Shown here one piece after another: positions 50,122 to 59,333 of a DNA stretch of 64,000 nucleotides (position 1 is its first letter; the number at the start of each line of letters is the position of its first letter). A program made the position numbers and the translations under genes. Origin of the DNA: Dehalococcoidia bacterium (lineage in GTDB: Bacteria > Chloroflexota > Dehalococcoidia > SpSt-223); assembly GCA_025054935.1 (NCBI GenBank), contig JANWZD010000004.1, positions 1-64,000 of the forward strand, given 5' to 3'. The notes beneath the pieces were generated by a model. That model had not been told where the DNA came from. It did not search any database and saw only the letters and a program-made list of their open reading frames with translations.

Positions 50122-51471
50122 TCACGCCGGTTCTCCGGCAAGCGGGGCGAGGAGGGGCTGAAGCGAAGGGAGGAGGGCGAGCTGATCGATCGCTGCCCGG
50201 GCAGCCGCTGCTGGTGCTGCTCCGACGACCGGGCTCACCAGCGCATCGAATTTCGCCGCCAGCTCCTCGGCGGAAAGCGGTCGTTCCGGGTCGCCGCGCG
50301 GGTGGCCGGTTTCGCCGCGCAGCCGGCGGCCTTGCCGGAGCAGAACCTCGACCGTCGCGCCGCGCCACTGCGGGCTGAGCGCTTCCCATTCCGGGTCTTC
50401 TTCGACGATGACGCGCGCCGCTACCGCGCGCACGGCAGGGTCATCGAGCGCCTCTTCCCGAAAAGCCCACGCCTCGATCGTGCCGCGGGTCACGAGGAGC
50501 GCGGCGGCGTGGGGAAGCGAAAACCGCGCTTGCAGTTCGGTTGTCGGGCGCTGCTCGCGCATCCGTGCGCCGAGCGCGCCGGTGCGGATGCGAATGTGCT
50601 CTACCTCATCTGCCGAGAAGCGATGCTCGCGAAGCAGGTCGACCAGGACGTCGATAGCGGGATGCCCGAAGCGGGCGAAGGGATACGGCTTGAAGTAGGA
50701 GGCGGTGAACTCCCATGTCGTGCCGAGGTCCATCACCGCGCGGCGGCGGACGATGCCGGCTGCCGCGATCGACCCGAAGACCACCCCGACGCCATCGCGC
50801 TCTCCTTCCCAGCCGGCGAGGGTCCAGTCGACGGCGTGGAGGGCGAGCTCTGCGCCGAGACCCGCGTAGACATGACGCACCGTTGCGCCGGCAAACGCGG
50901 TGTTCCAGCTTGTGACGAGCGTCAGTGTCGAGACAAGGTCGAAAGCGCGGCGCAGTTCGCCGGCGGTGAGGCCGCAAAGCCGGGCGGCAGCTGCGACAGC
51001 GCCAACAACGGGCCAGGTGCCATGCGGATGGAGCGTGGGGTCGAGCTGCCCTTTGGCGAGCCCGATCCGGCAGGCGACCTCTGCGCCGGCGACAAAGGCG
51101 GTCAGGAGGTCTGCGCCACTGCGCCCCAACGACTCGGCGAAGGCAAGCGCAGCGGGCAGCACATGCACCGCCGGATGGCCGCCAGACCACCGATGGCCTC
51201 CGTCGAAATCGAGCCAAGTGCCGGCTGTCCCGTGGACGAGCGCGGCGTGGCGGGGGCTTAACCGAACGCCGAGCCCCAGTCCCTGACAAGCGCCAGCTGG
51301 GTCGGCGAGCCGTCTCGCGAGCCGTTGGACTGGCGCAGCACGCGTTCCGCCGACGATCACGCCGAGGGTGTCGAGGATCTGGGCGCGCGCTTGTGTCTGA
51401 ACGTCTGGAGGGAGATCCTCCGGGCGCAGCGAGACTGCAAACTCGGCGAGCTGGTCGAGATAGTCGGCCAC
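50122..51471 (-). CDS. MmgE/PrpD family protein
   Basis: This 449-residue protein has the MmgE/PrpD fold typical of 2-methylcitrate dehydratase and related enzymes. Conserved segments include ILDTLGVIVGG near the N-terminus, HGTAGTWLDFDGGHRWSGGHP (about 80-100), HPHGTWPVVGA (about 168) and KPYPFARFGHPAID (about 265). The family includes dehydratases and cis-aconitate decarboxylase-type enzymes. No methylcitrate synthase or lyase is nearby, so the substrate is open. The cupin gene lies 18 nt upstream on the same strand and is probably cotranscribed. Confidence 0.86.
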   Translation of the reverse strand: MADYLDQLAEFAVSLRPEDLPPDVQTQARAQILDTLGVIVGGTRAAPVQRLARRLADPAGACQGLGLGVRLSPRHAALVHGTAGTWLDFDGGHRWSGGHPAVHVLPAALAFAESLGRSGADLLTAFVAGAEVACRIGLAKGQLDPTLHPHGTWPVVGAVAAAARLCGLTAGELRRAFDLVSTLTLVTSWNTAFAGATVRHVYAGLGAELALHAVDWTLAGWEGERDGVGVVFGSIAAAGIVRRRAVMDLGTTWEFTASYFKPYPFARFGHPAIDVLVDLLREHRFSADEVEHIRIRTGALGARMREQRPTTELQARFSLPHAAALLVTRGTIEAWAFREEALDDPAVRAVAARVIVEEDPEWEALSPQWRGATVEVLLRQGRRLRGETGHPRGDPERPLSAEELAAKFDALVSPVVGAAPAAAARAAIDQLALLPSLQPLLAPLAGEPA

Positions 51472-51489
51472 GGTTTTCTCTTGGGCCTC

Positions 51490-51786
51490 TTAGCGCGGCA
51501 CGGCGGCTTCCCAGCAGGCGACGCCGTCGGGGCCGACGTCTGCCGAATGGCGCGTTCCGGCCGGCAGGATCATCCGGTCGCCCGCTCGCAGCGGGATATC
51601 GCGGTCGTCAAGGTGGAAGACGATGCTCCCGCGCGAGCAGGCAAGGTACTTGTCGTAGGAGTGCGTGTGAGCGGAATAGTGGTAATGAGGACCGTTCGTC
51701 CATTGGTACGGGGTTAAGCCGCGCTCGGCGAACCACTGGCGCAGGGCGGCCTCGTCCATCGGTCCGGGAAGATACTGCAGCTCCAT
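51490..51786 (-). CDS. Small cupin-domain protein
   Basis: This 98-residue single-domain cupin has the metal-binding motif 1 as HYHYSAHTHSYDKYL (about 35-48) and motif 2 near LPAGTRHSADVG (about 78). The ATG at 51786 follows a TACAAT -10 by 6 nt with no ribosome site, so the mRNA is probably leaderless; the frame is open another 99 nt upstream, across the promoter. It is followed by the MmgE/PrpD gene 18 nt downstream. Cupins of this size include isomerases, dioxygenases and sensors, and the role is unknown. Confidence 0.8.
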   Translation of the reverse strand: MELQYLPGPMDEAALRQWFAERGLTPYQWTNGPHYHYSAHTHSYDKYLACSRGSIVFHLDDRDIPLRAGDRMILPAGTRHSADVGPDGVACWEAAVPR

Positions 51787-51792
51787 ACTGTC

Positions 51793-51798
51793 ATTGTA
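51793..51798 (-). promoter_or_regulatory. -10 box giving a leaderless start for the cupin gene
   Basis: Minus strand TACAAT (51793-51798), exactly 6 nt before the cupin ATG. The start point would fall on or next to the A of the ATG. No ribosome site and no clear -35. Confidence 0.6.
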
Positions 51799-51910
51799 CG
51801 AGAAGTCGCGTCCTAGAACTCTCCTCAGGGGATTTGCGGTATGATCCGCGGGTGGAATGAACTGAGGAGCGTGTCCGTTCGGCACCTGCTCTCAGTGAGG
51901 ACGACCCGAG

Positions 51911-52843
51911 ATGCCAGCGACCCAAGCGCGCAAACGCGATTTCCTCTCAATGGCCGATCTCGAGCCGACGGCGCTCCTCGAGCTGCTGGAGGCAGCGGCG
52001 CGGCTGAAGGCGGCGCCGCGCGGAGACCGGTTAGCGGGGATGACCCTTGCGCTTGTCTTCGAGAAGCCGTCGCTGCGGACGCGGCTTTCGTTCGATGTCG
52101 CGATGGCGCAGCAAGGCGGCCGCGCGGTCTACTTCGCTCCGGCGGAGGTCGGGCTGGGGACGCGGGAGCCGGCACGCGACGTAGCGCGCGTACTGAGCCG
52201 CATGGTTGACGCTGTCGCCTTGCGGACCCATGAAGACGAAAAACTCGTAGAGTTCGCCCAGTTTGCGAGCGTGCCGGTCATCAATGCGCTCTCGGCAGGA
52301 GAGCATCCCTGTCAGTGCTTGGCCGACCTGCTCACCATCCGCGAGCGCAAAGGGCGGCTTGCGGGGGTCCGGCTTGCCTATATCGGCGACGGCAACAATG
52401 TCGCGAACAGTTTGCTGATCGGCGGCGCGACTGCCGGCATGGAGGTCGTGCTTGCCTGCCCGGAGGGCTATGCCCCGCCCGCGCGGGTGCTCGCAATTGC
52501 CGACGAGCGCGCGCGCCAGTCGGGGGGCACGGTGCGCGTCGTCCACGACCCGGCAGCCGCGGCCGAGGGTGCCGATGTCCTCTACACCGATGTGTGGACA
52601 AGCATGGGGCAGGAAGCGGAAGCAGCGGTCCGCCGCGCTGCCTTTGCCGGCTTTACGCTTGATCGTCGGCTGCTGGCGCTCGCTGCCCCTGACGCGATCG
52701 TGATGCACGACCTGCCAGCCCACCGCGGCGAGGAGATCGAAGACGAGGTACTCGAGGGCCCGCAGTCGGTTGTCTTCGATCAGGCGGAAAATCGGCTTCA
52801 CGCCCAGAAAGCGCTGCTCATCGAGCTGCTCGGGCGCGCGTAG
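51911..52843 (+). CDS. argF: Ornithine carbamoyltransferase, with HCLP motif reading HDLP
   Basis: This 310-residue enzyme makes citrulline from ornithine and carbamoyl phosphate in arginine synthesis. Carbamoyl-phosphate binding motifs are SLRTR (54-58) and HPCQ (132-135), and the ornithine-specific loop DVWTSMGQE is present (227-235), which separates it from aspartate carbamoyltransferase. The usual HCLPAHRG motif reads HDLPAHRG: the conserved ornithine-site Cys is Asp267 (codon at 52709). The rest of the C-terminus (DQAENRLHAQKALL) is normal. A TATGAT box at 51840-51845 may be its -10. der follows 52 nt downstream. Confidence 0.94.
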   Translation: MPATQARKRDFLSMADLEPTALLELLEAAARLKAAPRGDRLAGMTLALVFEKPSLRTRLSFDVAMAQQGGRAVYFAPAEVGLGTREPARDVARVLSRMVDAVALRTHEDEKLVEFAQFASVPVINALSAGEHPCQCLADLLTIRERKGRLAGVRLAYIGDGNNVANSLLIGGATAGMEVVLACPEGYAPPARVLAIADERARQSGGTVRVVHDPAAAAEGADVLYTDVWTSMGQEAEAAVRRAAFAGFTLDRRLLALAAPDAIVMHDLPAHRGEEIEDEVLEGPQSVVFDQAENRLHAQKALLIELLGRA

Positions 52844-52895
52844 GATCGGCAGCGCGACGCCGGCGTGCGCGGGGAAACGACCTTCGGAGGCATCC

Positions 52896-54224
52896 ATGGC
52901 TAAGCCAGTTGTTGCCATCGTCGGCCGCCCGAACGTCGGTAAGTCGACCCTCTTCAATCGCCTGATCGGCGAGCGGCGCGCCATCGTCGAGGATCTTCCG
53001 GGCACAACGCGCGACCGTCTCTACGGCGACACCGATTGGAACGGCCGCGAGTTTCTTCTCGTCGACACGGCGGGCCTCGAGGTCGCGCCCACAGATGAAC
53101 TGACCCGCCATGTCCAAGAGCAGGTGCGCCAAGCCGTAGCCGAAGCGGATGTCATCATCCTACTCACCGATGTCCGGAGCGGGGTAACCGCAGCGGACCG
53201 TGATGCCGCCGACCTGCTGCGCGCGGCCGGCAAGCCGGTCGTGCTCGCAGTCAACAAGTGTGACAGCAACCGCTACGCGCAGAACGCGGTCGAGTTTTAC
53301 GAACTGGGGCTAGGCGACCCGATCCCCGTCTCCGCTCTTCAAGGGGTGGGCACTGGCGACCTTCTCGATGCGGTGGTCGGCTTGCTCCCGCCGGCGGAGG
53401 CCCCGCCGGAGGAAGAGGACATCCCAAAGATCGCGATTATCGGACGGCCGAACGTCGGCAAGTCCCAGCTTTTGAATGCTCTTCTCGGCCAAGCGCGGTC
53501 GGTGGTCTCCGAGGTTCCGGGCACAACGCGCGACGCGGTCGATAGCCGTCTCGAAGTTAAGGGCCGACCACTGCTCCTCATCGACACGGCGGGTATTCGG
53601 CGGCGCGGCCGGATCGAGCCGGGGGTAGAGAAATACAGCGTCCTGCGCTCGCTGCGCGCGGTCAGCCGGGCTGATGTCGTCTTGCTCGTTATCGATGCCG
53701 CCGAGGGCATTACCGCGCAAGACATGCATGTTGCGAGTTATGCGCTCGAAGCCGACAAGGGGTTCGTGATTGTCGTCAATAAATGGGACCTGATTGAAAA
53801 GGATACCTACACCGCTGACCGCTATACCGAACAGGTGCGCCATGCCTTCAAATTCCTGCCCGACCCGCCCGTCGTCTTTATCTCGGCGCTGACAGGGCAG
53901 CGCGTTCCGCGCGTCCTTGAGGCGGCGCTCCAGGTCTATGACCGGCGGCAGCAGCGGATCCCGACTGCACGGCTGAACCAGATCTTCGCTGAGGCGCAAG
54001 CGGCGCATCCGCCGCCGCATGTGCGCGGAAAGCAGTTTCGGATCTACTATGCCACGCAGCCAGAGGTGAATCCGCCAACCTTCGTTCTCTTCGTGAACGA
54101 CCCTAAATTGCTCCACTTTTCCTACCAGCGCTACCTCGAAAACCAGCTGCGGGCGCGCGTTGACCTTGCCGGTACGCCGGTGCGCTTTGTCTTCCGCCCC
54201 CGCGAAAGTGACGAGCGTCAATGA
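52896..54224 (+). CDS. der: Ribosome biogenesis GTPase Der
   Basis: This 442-residue GTPase has two tandem G domains and a C-terminal KH-like domain, a combination unique to Der (EngA), which acts in 50S subunit assembly. The first G1 loop is GRPNVGKST near residue 10 and the second is GRPNVGKSQ near 187; G3 DTAG and G4 NKCD/NKWD are present in each. The ATG at 52896 has GGAGG upstream; the open frame before it lies in argF. It overlaps plsY by 4 nt (ATGA). Confidence 0.97.
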   Translation: MAKPVVAIVGRPNVGKSTLFNRLIGERRAIVEDLPGTTRDRLYGDTDWNGREFLLVDTAGLEVAPTDELTRHVQEQVRQAVAEADVIILLTDVRSGVTAADRDAADLLRAAGKPVVLAVNKCDSNRYAQNAVEFYELGLGDPIPVSALQGVGTGDLLDAVVGLLPPAEAPPEEEDIPKIAIIGRPNVGKSQLLNALLGQARSVVSEVPGTTRDAVDSRLEVKGRPLLLIDTAGIRRRGRIEPGVEKYSVLRSLRAVSRADVVLLVIDAAEGITAQDMHVASYALEADKGFVIVVNKWDLIEKDTYTADRYTEQVRHAFKFLPDPPVVFISALTGQRVPRVLEAALQVYDRRQQRIPTARLNQIFAEAQAAHPPPHVRGKQFRIYYATQPEVNPPTFVLFVNDPKLLHFSYQRYLENQLRARVDLAGTPVRFVFRPRESDERQ

Positions 54225-54862
54225 ACGAGTCTCTCGCGGTTGTTCTCACCGTGGTTTTGAGCTACCTGGCCGGCTCGTTTCCCAGCGGGATTGTGTATGG
54301 CCGCCTGTTTCGCGGCGTGGACGTCCGCTACGTCGGCAGCGGGAAGACGGGGGCGACAAATGTCCTCCGCTCGCTTGGCCCTCGGCTTGCTGTCGCGGTC
54401 GGGGTCACCGACATCCTGAAAGGGATGGTGCCTGTCGTGCTGGCGCTCTGGCTGGTGGGCACGCCGCTGGGGGCAGTCGCCGCTGGCTTTGGGGCGATCG
54501 CTGGGCACAACTGGTCGATCTTTCTCGGCTTTTCGGGCGGGCGCGGGGTCGCGACGTCAGTGGGGGCGTTCCTCCCCATGGCGCCGCTTCCCGCGATCAT
54601 TGCCGTTGCCGCGTTCGTTCTCGTCGTCGTGAGGACGCGCTACGTCTCGCTTGGGTCGGTCACGGCCGCCGTGACGGCACTCCTTGCCTTTCTCGTCACC
54701 GGCCTGCTCGGGGCGCGGTATCCGAGCGAGTACTATGTCTTTACCGTCGCCGGCGCGCTGCTGCTTGTCATCCGCCACGCCGATAACCTCGCGCGCTTGC
54801 GCGCCGGCACCGAGCGGAAGCTCGGCGAGCCGGCGAGCACGGTTCGGACCCGCGCCCAATGA
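54221..54862 (+). CDS. plsY: Acyl-phosphate:glycerol-3-phosphate acyltransferase PlsY
   Basis: This 213-residue integral membrane enzyme has about five helices and transfers the acyl group from acyl-phosphate to glycerol-3-phosphate, the first step of phospholipid synthesis. Motif 1 is GSFPSGIVYGR, motif 2 is GSGKTGATNVLR (a Lys-Thr in place of the more usual Asn-x) and motif 3 is GHNWSIFLGFSGGRGVAT. It overlaps der and gpsA by 4 nt each; gpsA supplies its substrate. Confidence 0.95.
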   Translation: MNESLAVVLTVVLSYLAGSFPSGIVYGRLFRGVDVRYVGSGKTGATNVLRSLGPRLAVAVGVTDILKGMVPVVLALWLVGTPLGAVAAGFGAIAGHNWSIFLGFSGGRGVATSVGAFLPMAPLPAIIAVAAFVLVVVRTRYVSLGSVTAAVTALLAFLVTGLLGARYPSEYYVFTVAGALLLVIRHADNLARLRAGTERKLGEPASTVRTRAQ

Positions 54863-55857
54863 TCGCGGTGGTCGGCGCAACGACGTGGGGCACCACGCTG
54901 GCGCTCCTGTGGTCCCGGCTCGGCCGGCCGGTGCGCCTGCTGGTGCGGACGGAGGAGGAAGCAGAGACGTTGCGGCGCGACGGCTGCAACCGCCGCCGCG
55001 TGCCCGATTATCGCTTCCCTCCCAGTTTGCGCGTCACCGCGGACCCGATCGAAGCGTTTCATCGCGCCGAAGCGATTGTGCTGGCCGTTCCCTCGCAAAC
55101 GATGCGTGAGAATGTGCGCCGCATCGCGGACGCGGTGCCGGCTGATGCCATCATTGTCAGCGCAGCTAAGGGGATCGAGATCGCGACGCGCGCCCGGATG
55201 TCCGAGGTGATCGGCAGCGAACTGCCCCACCATGCGGGGCGGGTTGTCGCTCTCTCGGGGCCGAACTTGAGCAAGGAGATCGCGGCGGGGCTGCCCGCGG
55301 CCACTGTGGTCGCGGCAGAAGATGCTGCGGTGGCGACCCGGGCGCAGGACCTGCTGATGACGCCGATGTTTCGGGTCTACACCAATCGCGACATCATCGG
55401 GGTTGAACTCGGGGGCGCTTTGAAAAATGTCTATGCGCTGGTCGCGGGCATCAGCGACGGCTTGGGAATGGGGGATAACGCCAAAGCGGGGGTCATCACC
55501 CGAGGGCTCGCCGAGATGAGCCGGCTCGGCGAGGCGGCCGGGGCGCAGCGCCAGACGTTCGCCGGCCTCTCCGGGCTCGGCGATCTGGTTGCTACGTGCG
55601 TCAGCCCCACGAGCCGCAACCATCAAGTCGGGTTTCGCCTCGCTCAGGGGAAGCCGCTCGAGGCGGTGCTGCGCGACCTGGGGCAGGTTGCGGAAGGCGT
55701 GCCGACAACCCGCGCCGCTACTCGGCTCGGGGCAGAGCTTGGCGTCGAACTGCCGATCGCCGAGGCGATCCATCGAGTTCTGTTCGAAGGGGTGCCGGCG
55801 CGCGCCGCAGCGATGGCGCTCCTCGAGCGTGAACGGAAGGCCGAATTCCCCGACTGA
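54859..55857 (+). CDS. gpsA: Glycerol-3-phosphate dehydrogenase (NAD(P)+)
   Basis: This 332-residue cytosolic enzyme reduces dihydroxyacetone phosphate to glycerol-3-phosphate. The NAD(P) loop at the N-terminus reads GATTWGTTLA (family GxGxWGTALA). The catalytic Lys is in GGALKNVYAL (about 185), with the substrate-binding RNHQVGFRLAQG further on. It overlaps plsY by 4 nt and completes a lipid-precursor pair. Confidence 0.96.
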   Translation: MIAVVGATTWGTTLALLWSRLGRPVRLLVRTEEEAETLRRDGCNRRRVPDYRFPPSLRVTADPIEAFHRAEAIVLAVPSQTMRENVRRIADAVPADAIIVSAAKGIEIATRARMSEVIGSELPHHAGRVVALSGPNLSKEIAAGLPAATVVAAEDAAVATRAQDLLMTPMFRVYTNRDIIGVELGGALKNVYALVAGISDGLGMGDNAKAGVITRGLAEMSRLGEAAGAQRQTFAGLSGLGDLVATCVSPTSRNHQVGFRLAQGKPLEAVLRDLGQVAEGVPTTRAATRLGAELGVELPIAEAIHRVLFEGVPARAAAMALLERERKAEFPD

Positions 55858-55917
55858 GGGAGAGGACTGCGAGGTGGCAGCGCGCTGCAGTTCCCGCCCG
55901 CTTGAGGAGACCGGCTG

Positions 55918-56511
55918 ATGATCGGGGCGGTGCCGACCGTGCGGATGACCTATGCCATGTCGTCTGCGGTCGAACAGAAGCTGCGGGAAGGCGGCGCGCT
56001 GCTCCGCCGCGCGGCGCGCCTGTTCGCGCTCGTGTCGGCGGCCTCCGTTGTCGTCGTGGGGGTCGGCATCGGTCTTGCGGCGCGCAATGCCGGCGCGGGG
56101 CTCCTTGCCGGCGGCGTGGCAGCCGCCCTGATCGCGCTGCCCATCGCTCTTGTTGTCCTGCGGGCACGCCAGCGGTTCGTCACCGAGCGTGCGGCTCTGC
56201 GCCGGGGCGAAGTCGCCGTCGACCGCCGCGCGGTGGTTGCGCTTCGTCAGCGGAAGGACCGCCTGCATCAGGATGAATTTTGGGTCGTGGCGGAGGGCAG
56301 CCCGCCGCTTCGCTTCGAGGTGGGCTCGCGAGAGGCGCTCGACGCCTGGCGCGTCGGAGAGTATTCAACGTTTGTCCATCTCCCGGGAAGCCGCTGGCTC
56401 CTTGTCGCTCTCGATGATGCAGGGCGGGTGATCTATCACGCTGATCAGTACGACCCCGCGGCGGACCCGCGCTGGGCCGACTGGCTCGAGTGGCGCCGGG
56501 CAGCGCGCTAG
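55918..56511 (+). CDS. Hypothetical membrane protein with two helices
   Basis: A 197-residue protein with a short N-terminal cytoplasmic part, two adjacent membrane helices (about 38-56 and 61-79), and a soluble C-terminal domain of about 115 residues with predicted strands (VAEGSPPLRFEVGSREALDAW). GAGGAG precedes the start. It lies 60 nt after gpsA on the same strand and converges on secF with one base between stop codons. I do not recognise the family. Confidence 0.65.
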   Translation: MIGAVPTVRMTYAMSSAVEQKLREGGALLRRAARLFALVSAASVVVVGVGIGLAARNAGAGLLAGGVAAALIALPIALVVLRARQRFVTERAALRRGEVAVDRRAVVALRQRKDRLHQDEFWVVAEGSPPLRFEVGSREALDAWRVGEYSTFVHLPGSRWLLVALDDAGRVIYHADQYDPAADPRWADWLEWRRAAR

Positions 56512-56512
56512 G

Positions 56513-57481
56513 CTAGGCAGTCGCTTGCGGCGCCGGCCGCTCGCCGCGCAGCCGGCGGAAGAAGCGCGGAATGTCGCCCTCTTCCCACGTCACCAGCAGC
56601 TGCGCGGCGTTGAAGATCGAGCTGTAGGTGCCGGAGATAATGCCGATCATCAAGGCGAGCACAAATGTGCGCGTCGGCGTGCCGCCGAAGAGATACAGCG
56701 CGAGCAAGGTCAGGATAACCGTCACCGACGTGTTGATCGAGCGCCCGATCGTTTGCATGATGGAGTGATTGACGACCGCCGGGAAGTTCGCGGTGCCGTG
56801 CCGCTTCAAGTTCTCGCGAATGCGGTCGAAGACGACGATGGTGTCGTGCACGGAGAAGCCGATCACCGTCAGCATCGCCGTGATGAACATCGAGTCGACT
56901 TCTACGCCGGCGACCTTGCCGAGGATCGAGAAGATACCGAGCACAACGAGCACGTCATGTACCATCGCGATAATGGCGCAGCTGCCGTAGCGGAAAGGAT
57001 GGGAGACTTGGCGGAAAGCGAAGGCGATGTAGAGCAGGATGGCGACCGAGGCCGCCGCGACGGCGATTGCGGCGTTGCGAACCGTTTCGGCCGCGATTGT
57101 CGGCGAGACGGAGTTGTAGTCCAGCAGCCGAACCGGGCCGAACCGCTCAGTCATCCCGCTTAACAGCCGTTCGCGGTCGCTTTGCTGGACGAGAGCGCCG
57201 GCCTCATCGCGCACTTCGTCCCGCAAGGTTCGCGTCCGGATGAGATACTGGTCGCCGCCGCTGCGCTGGATGATCGCTTCGGGAAATCCTTGCTGCGCCA
57301 TGAAGGCGCGGAGTTCATCTTGAGGAACAGATTGGGAGAACTGCACCGTGAAGGTGGTTCCCGAGGTGAACTCAATGCCGGGAACGAGCGCCGGGGGAAT
57401 GAGGAGCGAGATCGCGCCGGGGATGATGAACAGCAGCGACAGCAGGTAATACCAGTTCCGCTTGGAGACAAAGTCAAGCAC
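56513..57481 (-). CDS. secF: Protein translocase accessory subunit SecF
   Basis: This 322-residue protein has one N-terminal helix, a periplasmic domain (about 35-150) and five C-terminal helices. Conserved motifs are present: GIEFTSGT after TM1, the FRYGSCAIIAMVHDVLVVLGIF segment, GFSVHDTIVVFDRIREN and INTSVT. SecF works with SecD to use the proton gradient for pulling exported proteins. The start is GTG at 57481, with GGAGG 8 nt upstream. secD is not adjacent: the gene upstream is a divergent binding protein, so secD lies elsewhere or is fused differently. Confidence 0.95.
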   Translation of the reverse strand: MLDFVSKRNWYYLLSLLFIIPGAISLLIPPALVPGIEFTSGTTFTVQFSQSVPQDELRAFMAQQGFPEAIIQRSGGDQYLIRTRTLRDEVRDEAGALVQQSDRERLLSGMTERFGPVRLLDYNSVSPTIAAETVRNAAIAVAAASVAILLYIAFAFRQVSHPFRYGSCAIIAMVHDVLVVLGIFSILGKVAGVEVDSMFITAMLTVIGFSVHDTIVVFDRIRENLKRHGTANFPAVVNHSIMQTIGRSINTSVTVILTLLALYLFGGTPTRTFVLALMIGIISGTYSSIFNAAQLLVTWEEGDIPRFFRRLRGERPAPQATA

Positions 57482-57657
57482 GCGCCATCCCTCCGACTGA
57501 GCGGAGTCTACTCGACCAGCGTCGTCCCGCACCAACCGGCGCGCGGCGACGAGCGGGCGGTCCCGCTTCACCGTCGCTCGTCGTCGGCACTCCGGCAGAG
57601 AGAGCGGGGGACAGGGACGGCGCGCGGTTGCGGAGCTCCCAGTGTGCTCCAAAAACG

Positions 57658-57686
57658 TTGCCGTTCTTCATCCGGTGATGAATAAT
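57658..57686 (+). promoter_or_regulatory. Promoter of the second family-5 binding protein gene
   Basis: -35 TTGCCG (57658-57663), 17-nt spacer, -10 AATAAT (57681-57686). The predicted start near 57693 gives a leader of about 37 nt. Confidence 0.6.
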
Positions 57687-57729
57687 GCACCAAGTGTTGA
57701 GCAAGCTCTTGCGGGAAGGGGAACAGCAG

Positions 57730-59304
57730 ATGCGCAGACCGATTGTTCGGGCACTCCTCGGCGTAGCGGTGCTCACAGCGGCTTGCGCGCCGGCGCAGCA
57801 GCCATCGCCGGGCGCGCCGGGCCAGCCACAGGAGCGGATGGCAGCTCAGCAGGTGCTTCGCTTCGGCCGGCCGGGGTTCCCGACGAGTGCCAGCCCGGAA
57901 AGCTCCTCCGCCAACAACCAGATCTTCAGCAATCAGTTCGATACGCTCACCACCCTCGGCAAAGGGTTCCAACTGCAGCCCGCGGTTGCTGAGCGGTGGG
58001 AGTTCCTGCCGAACGATCAAGGGTGGCGGTTCTTCCTCCGCAAAGACATGACCTTTTCGAATGGGGACAAGCTGACGTCAGCGGATGTCGATTTCACGGC
58101 GAAGCTCCTGCTGGAAGTGTCGCCGCCGCTGCCTCAGCGCGGCCTGCTGCCGAAGCTTGCCGGCAGCCGCATCGTTGATGAGTACACGATCGACCTGTTG
58201 ACTGCCGGCCGCGACAGCTCGCTCCTCTACGGCACGCCGTATTTCTACGTCCTGCCGAAGCGCTACTACGAGAGCGTCGGGAGGAATGAGTTCGCCATCA
58301 AGCCGATCGGGTCCGGGCCGTATGAACTCGTCGAGTTCAGAAGCGCCGACATCTTCCGCTACCGGCTGCGGCCGAACTATACCCATCCGTATCGAAAACC
58401 GATCGCGACCGAAGTGATCTGGCGCGCCATCCCTGAGCCCACGGCGCTGATGAACGGCCTGCGGCTCGGCGAGATCGATATCGTCTGGACAGGCCCGTCG
58501 CCCGACCAGGCGGAAACCGCGAAGCGCGAAGGCAACCAAGTGATCGTCGCCGACTTGGCCAGTTCGCTGATCGCGATCGACAAGGCCGCCAATGAACGGG
58601 TGAATTCCCCGCTGCTCGATCGGCGCGTCCGTCTTGCGCTCAATTACGCTATCGACCGCGAGGCGCTGGCGAAGAACCTCTACAAGGGCTATGCCCAGCC
58701 CCTCAACCAGATCGCGATCCCCGGCACGCCCGCCTTCAACAAGGACATCCCGCCTTTCCGCTATGACCCGGCAGAGGCGAGGCGGCTGCTGGCCGAGGCT
58801 GGCTATCCGAACGGCTTCCGGATCCAAAACCCTATCGACTATACCGGCGCGGGGGTCGTCGACTCGCTCTTCCTCGCCGTCCAAGACTACTGGCGCCAAA
58901 TCGGGGTCGAAGTCGGTCTCCAGCGCCATGAATTGGGGATCTGGGTCGACAAATTCTACGCCCGCAACAACCAGGTGCGGAACGAACTGATCTCGTCGGG
59001 CGGGTCCGATGCCCTGGGCATCCTGCTCTTCTTCCGGCAGTTTGTCACCTGCAACAACCCGCCCGAGCGCATCATCTGGTGCGTCCCCGAGTTCGACCGG
59101 CTGATGGACCTCGCCTACGCCGAGCCGGACACTGCTAAGCGCGAGCAGCTGATCCGCGAGGCGGTCAAGGCGCACCAAGCGGAGATCACCTATATCTACA
59201 TGCTGGCAACGCCGCAGTTCTTCATCGCGAGCCCGAAGGTGCGGGGCTTTGAGATTGACGCCGCCGTCTTCTGGAACAGCGACAAGGTGTACAAGATCGA
59301 GTAA
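57730..59304 (+). CDS. Peptide-type substrate-binding lipoprotein (family 5)
   Basis: This 524-residue extracytoplasmic binding protein of the SBP_bac_5 family has a signal peptide and a good lipobox (LTAAC, Cys19), followed by a Pro/Gln-rich linker. The ATG at 57730 is chosen because the signal peptide starts there and GGAAGGGGAA lies upstream. It carries the family's LNYAIDREALAKNLYKG segment. No permeases or ATPases are adjacent, so it either uses a distant transporter or the Dpp system at 33-37 kb. Its own promoter and terminator make it a single-gene unit. Confidence 0.9.
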   Translation: MRRPIVRALLGVAVLTAACAPAQQPSPGAPGQPQERMAAQQVLRFGRPGFPTSASPESSSANNQIFSNQFDTLTTLGKGFQLQPAVAERWEFLPNDQGWRFFLRKDMTFSNGDKLTSADVDFTAKLLLEVSPPLPQRGLLPKLAGSRIVDEYTIDLLTAGRDSSLLYGTPYFYVLPKRYYESVGRNEFAIKPIGSGPYELVEFRSADIFRYRLRPNYTHPYRKPIATEVIWRAIPEPTALMNGLRLGEIDIVWTGPSPDQAETAKREGNQVIVADLASSLIAIDKAANERVNSPLLDRRVRLALNYAIDREALAKNLYKGYAQPLNQIAIPGTPAFNKDIPPFRYDPAEARRLLAEAGYPNGFRIQNPIDYTGAGVVDSLFLAVQDYWRQIGVEVGLQRHELGIWVDKFYARNNQVRNELISSGGSDALGILLFFRQFVTCNNPPERIIWCVPEFDRLMDLAYAEPDTAKREQLIREAVKAHQAEITYIYMLATPQFFIASPKVRGFEIDAAVFWNSDKVYKIE

Positions 59305-59333
59305 GCGCCGCTGTGCGCCCCGAGAGAACACCG

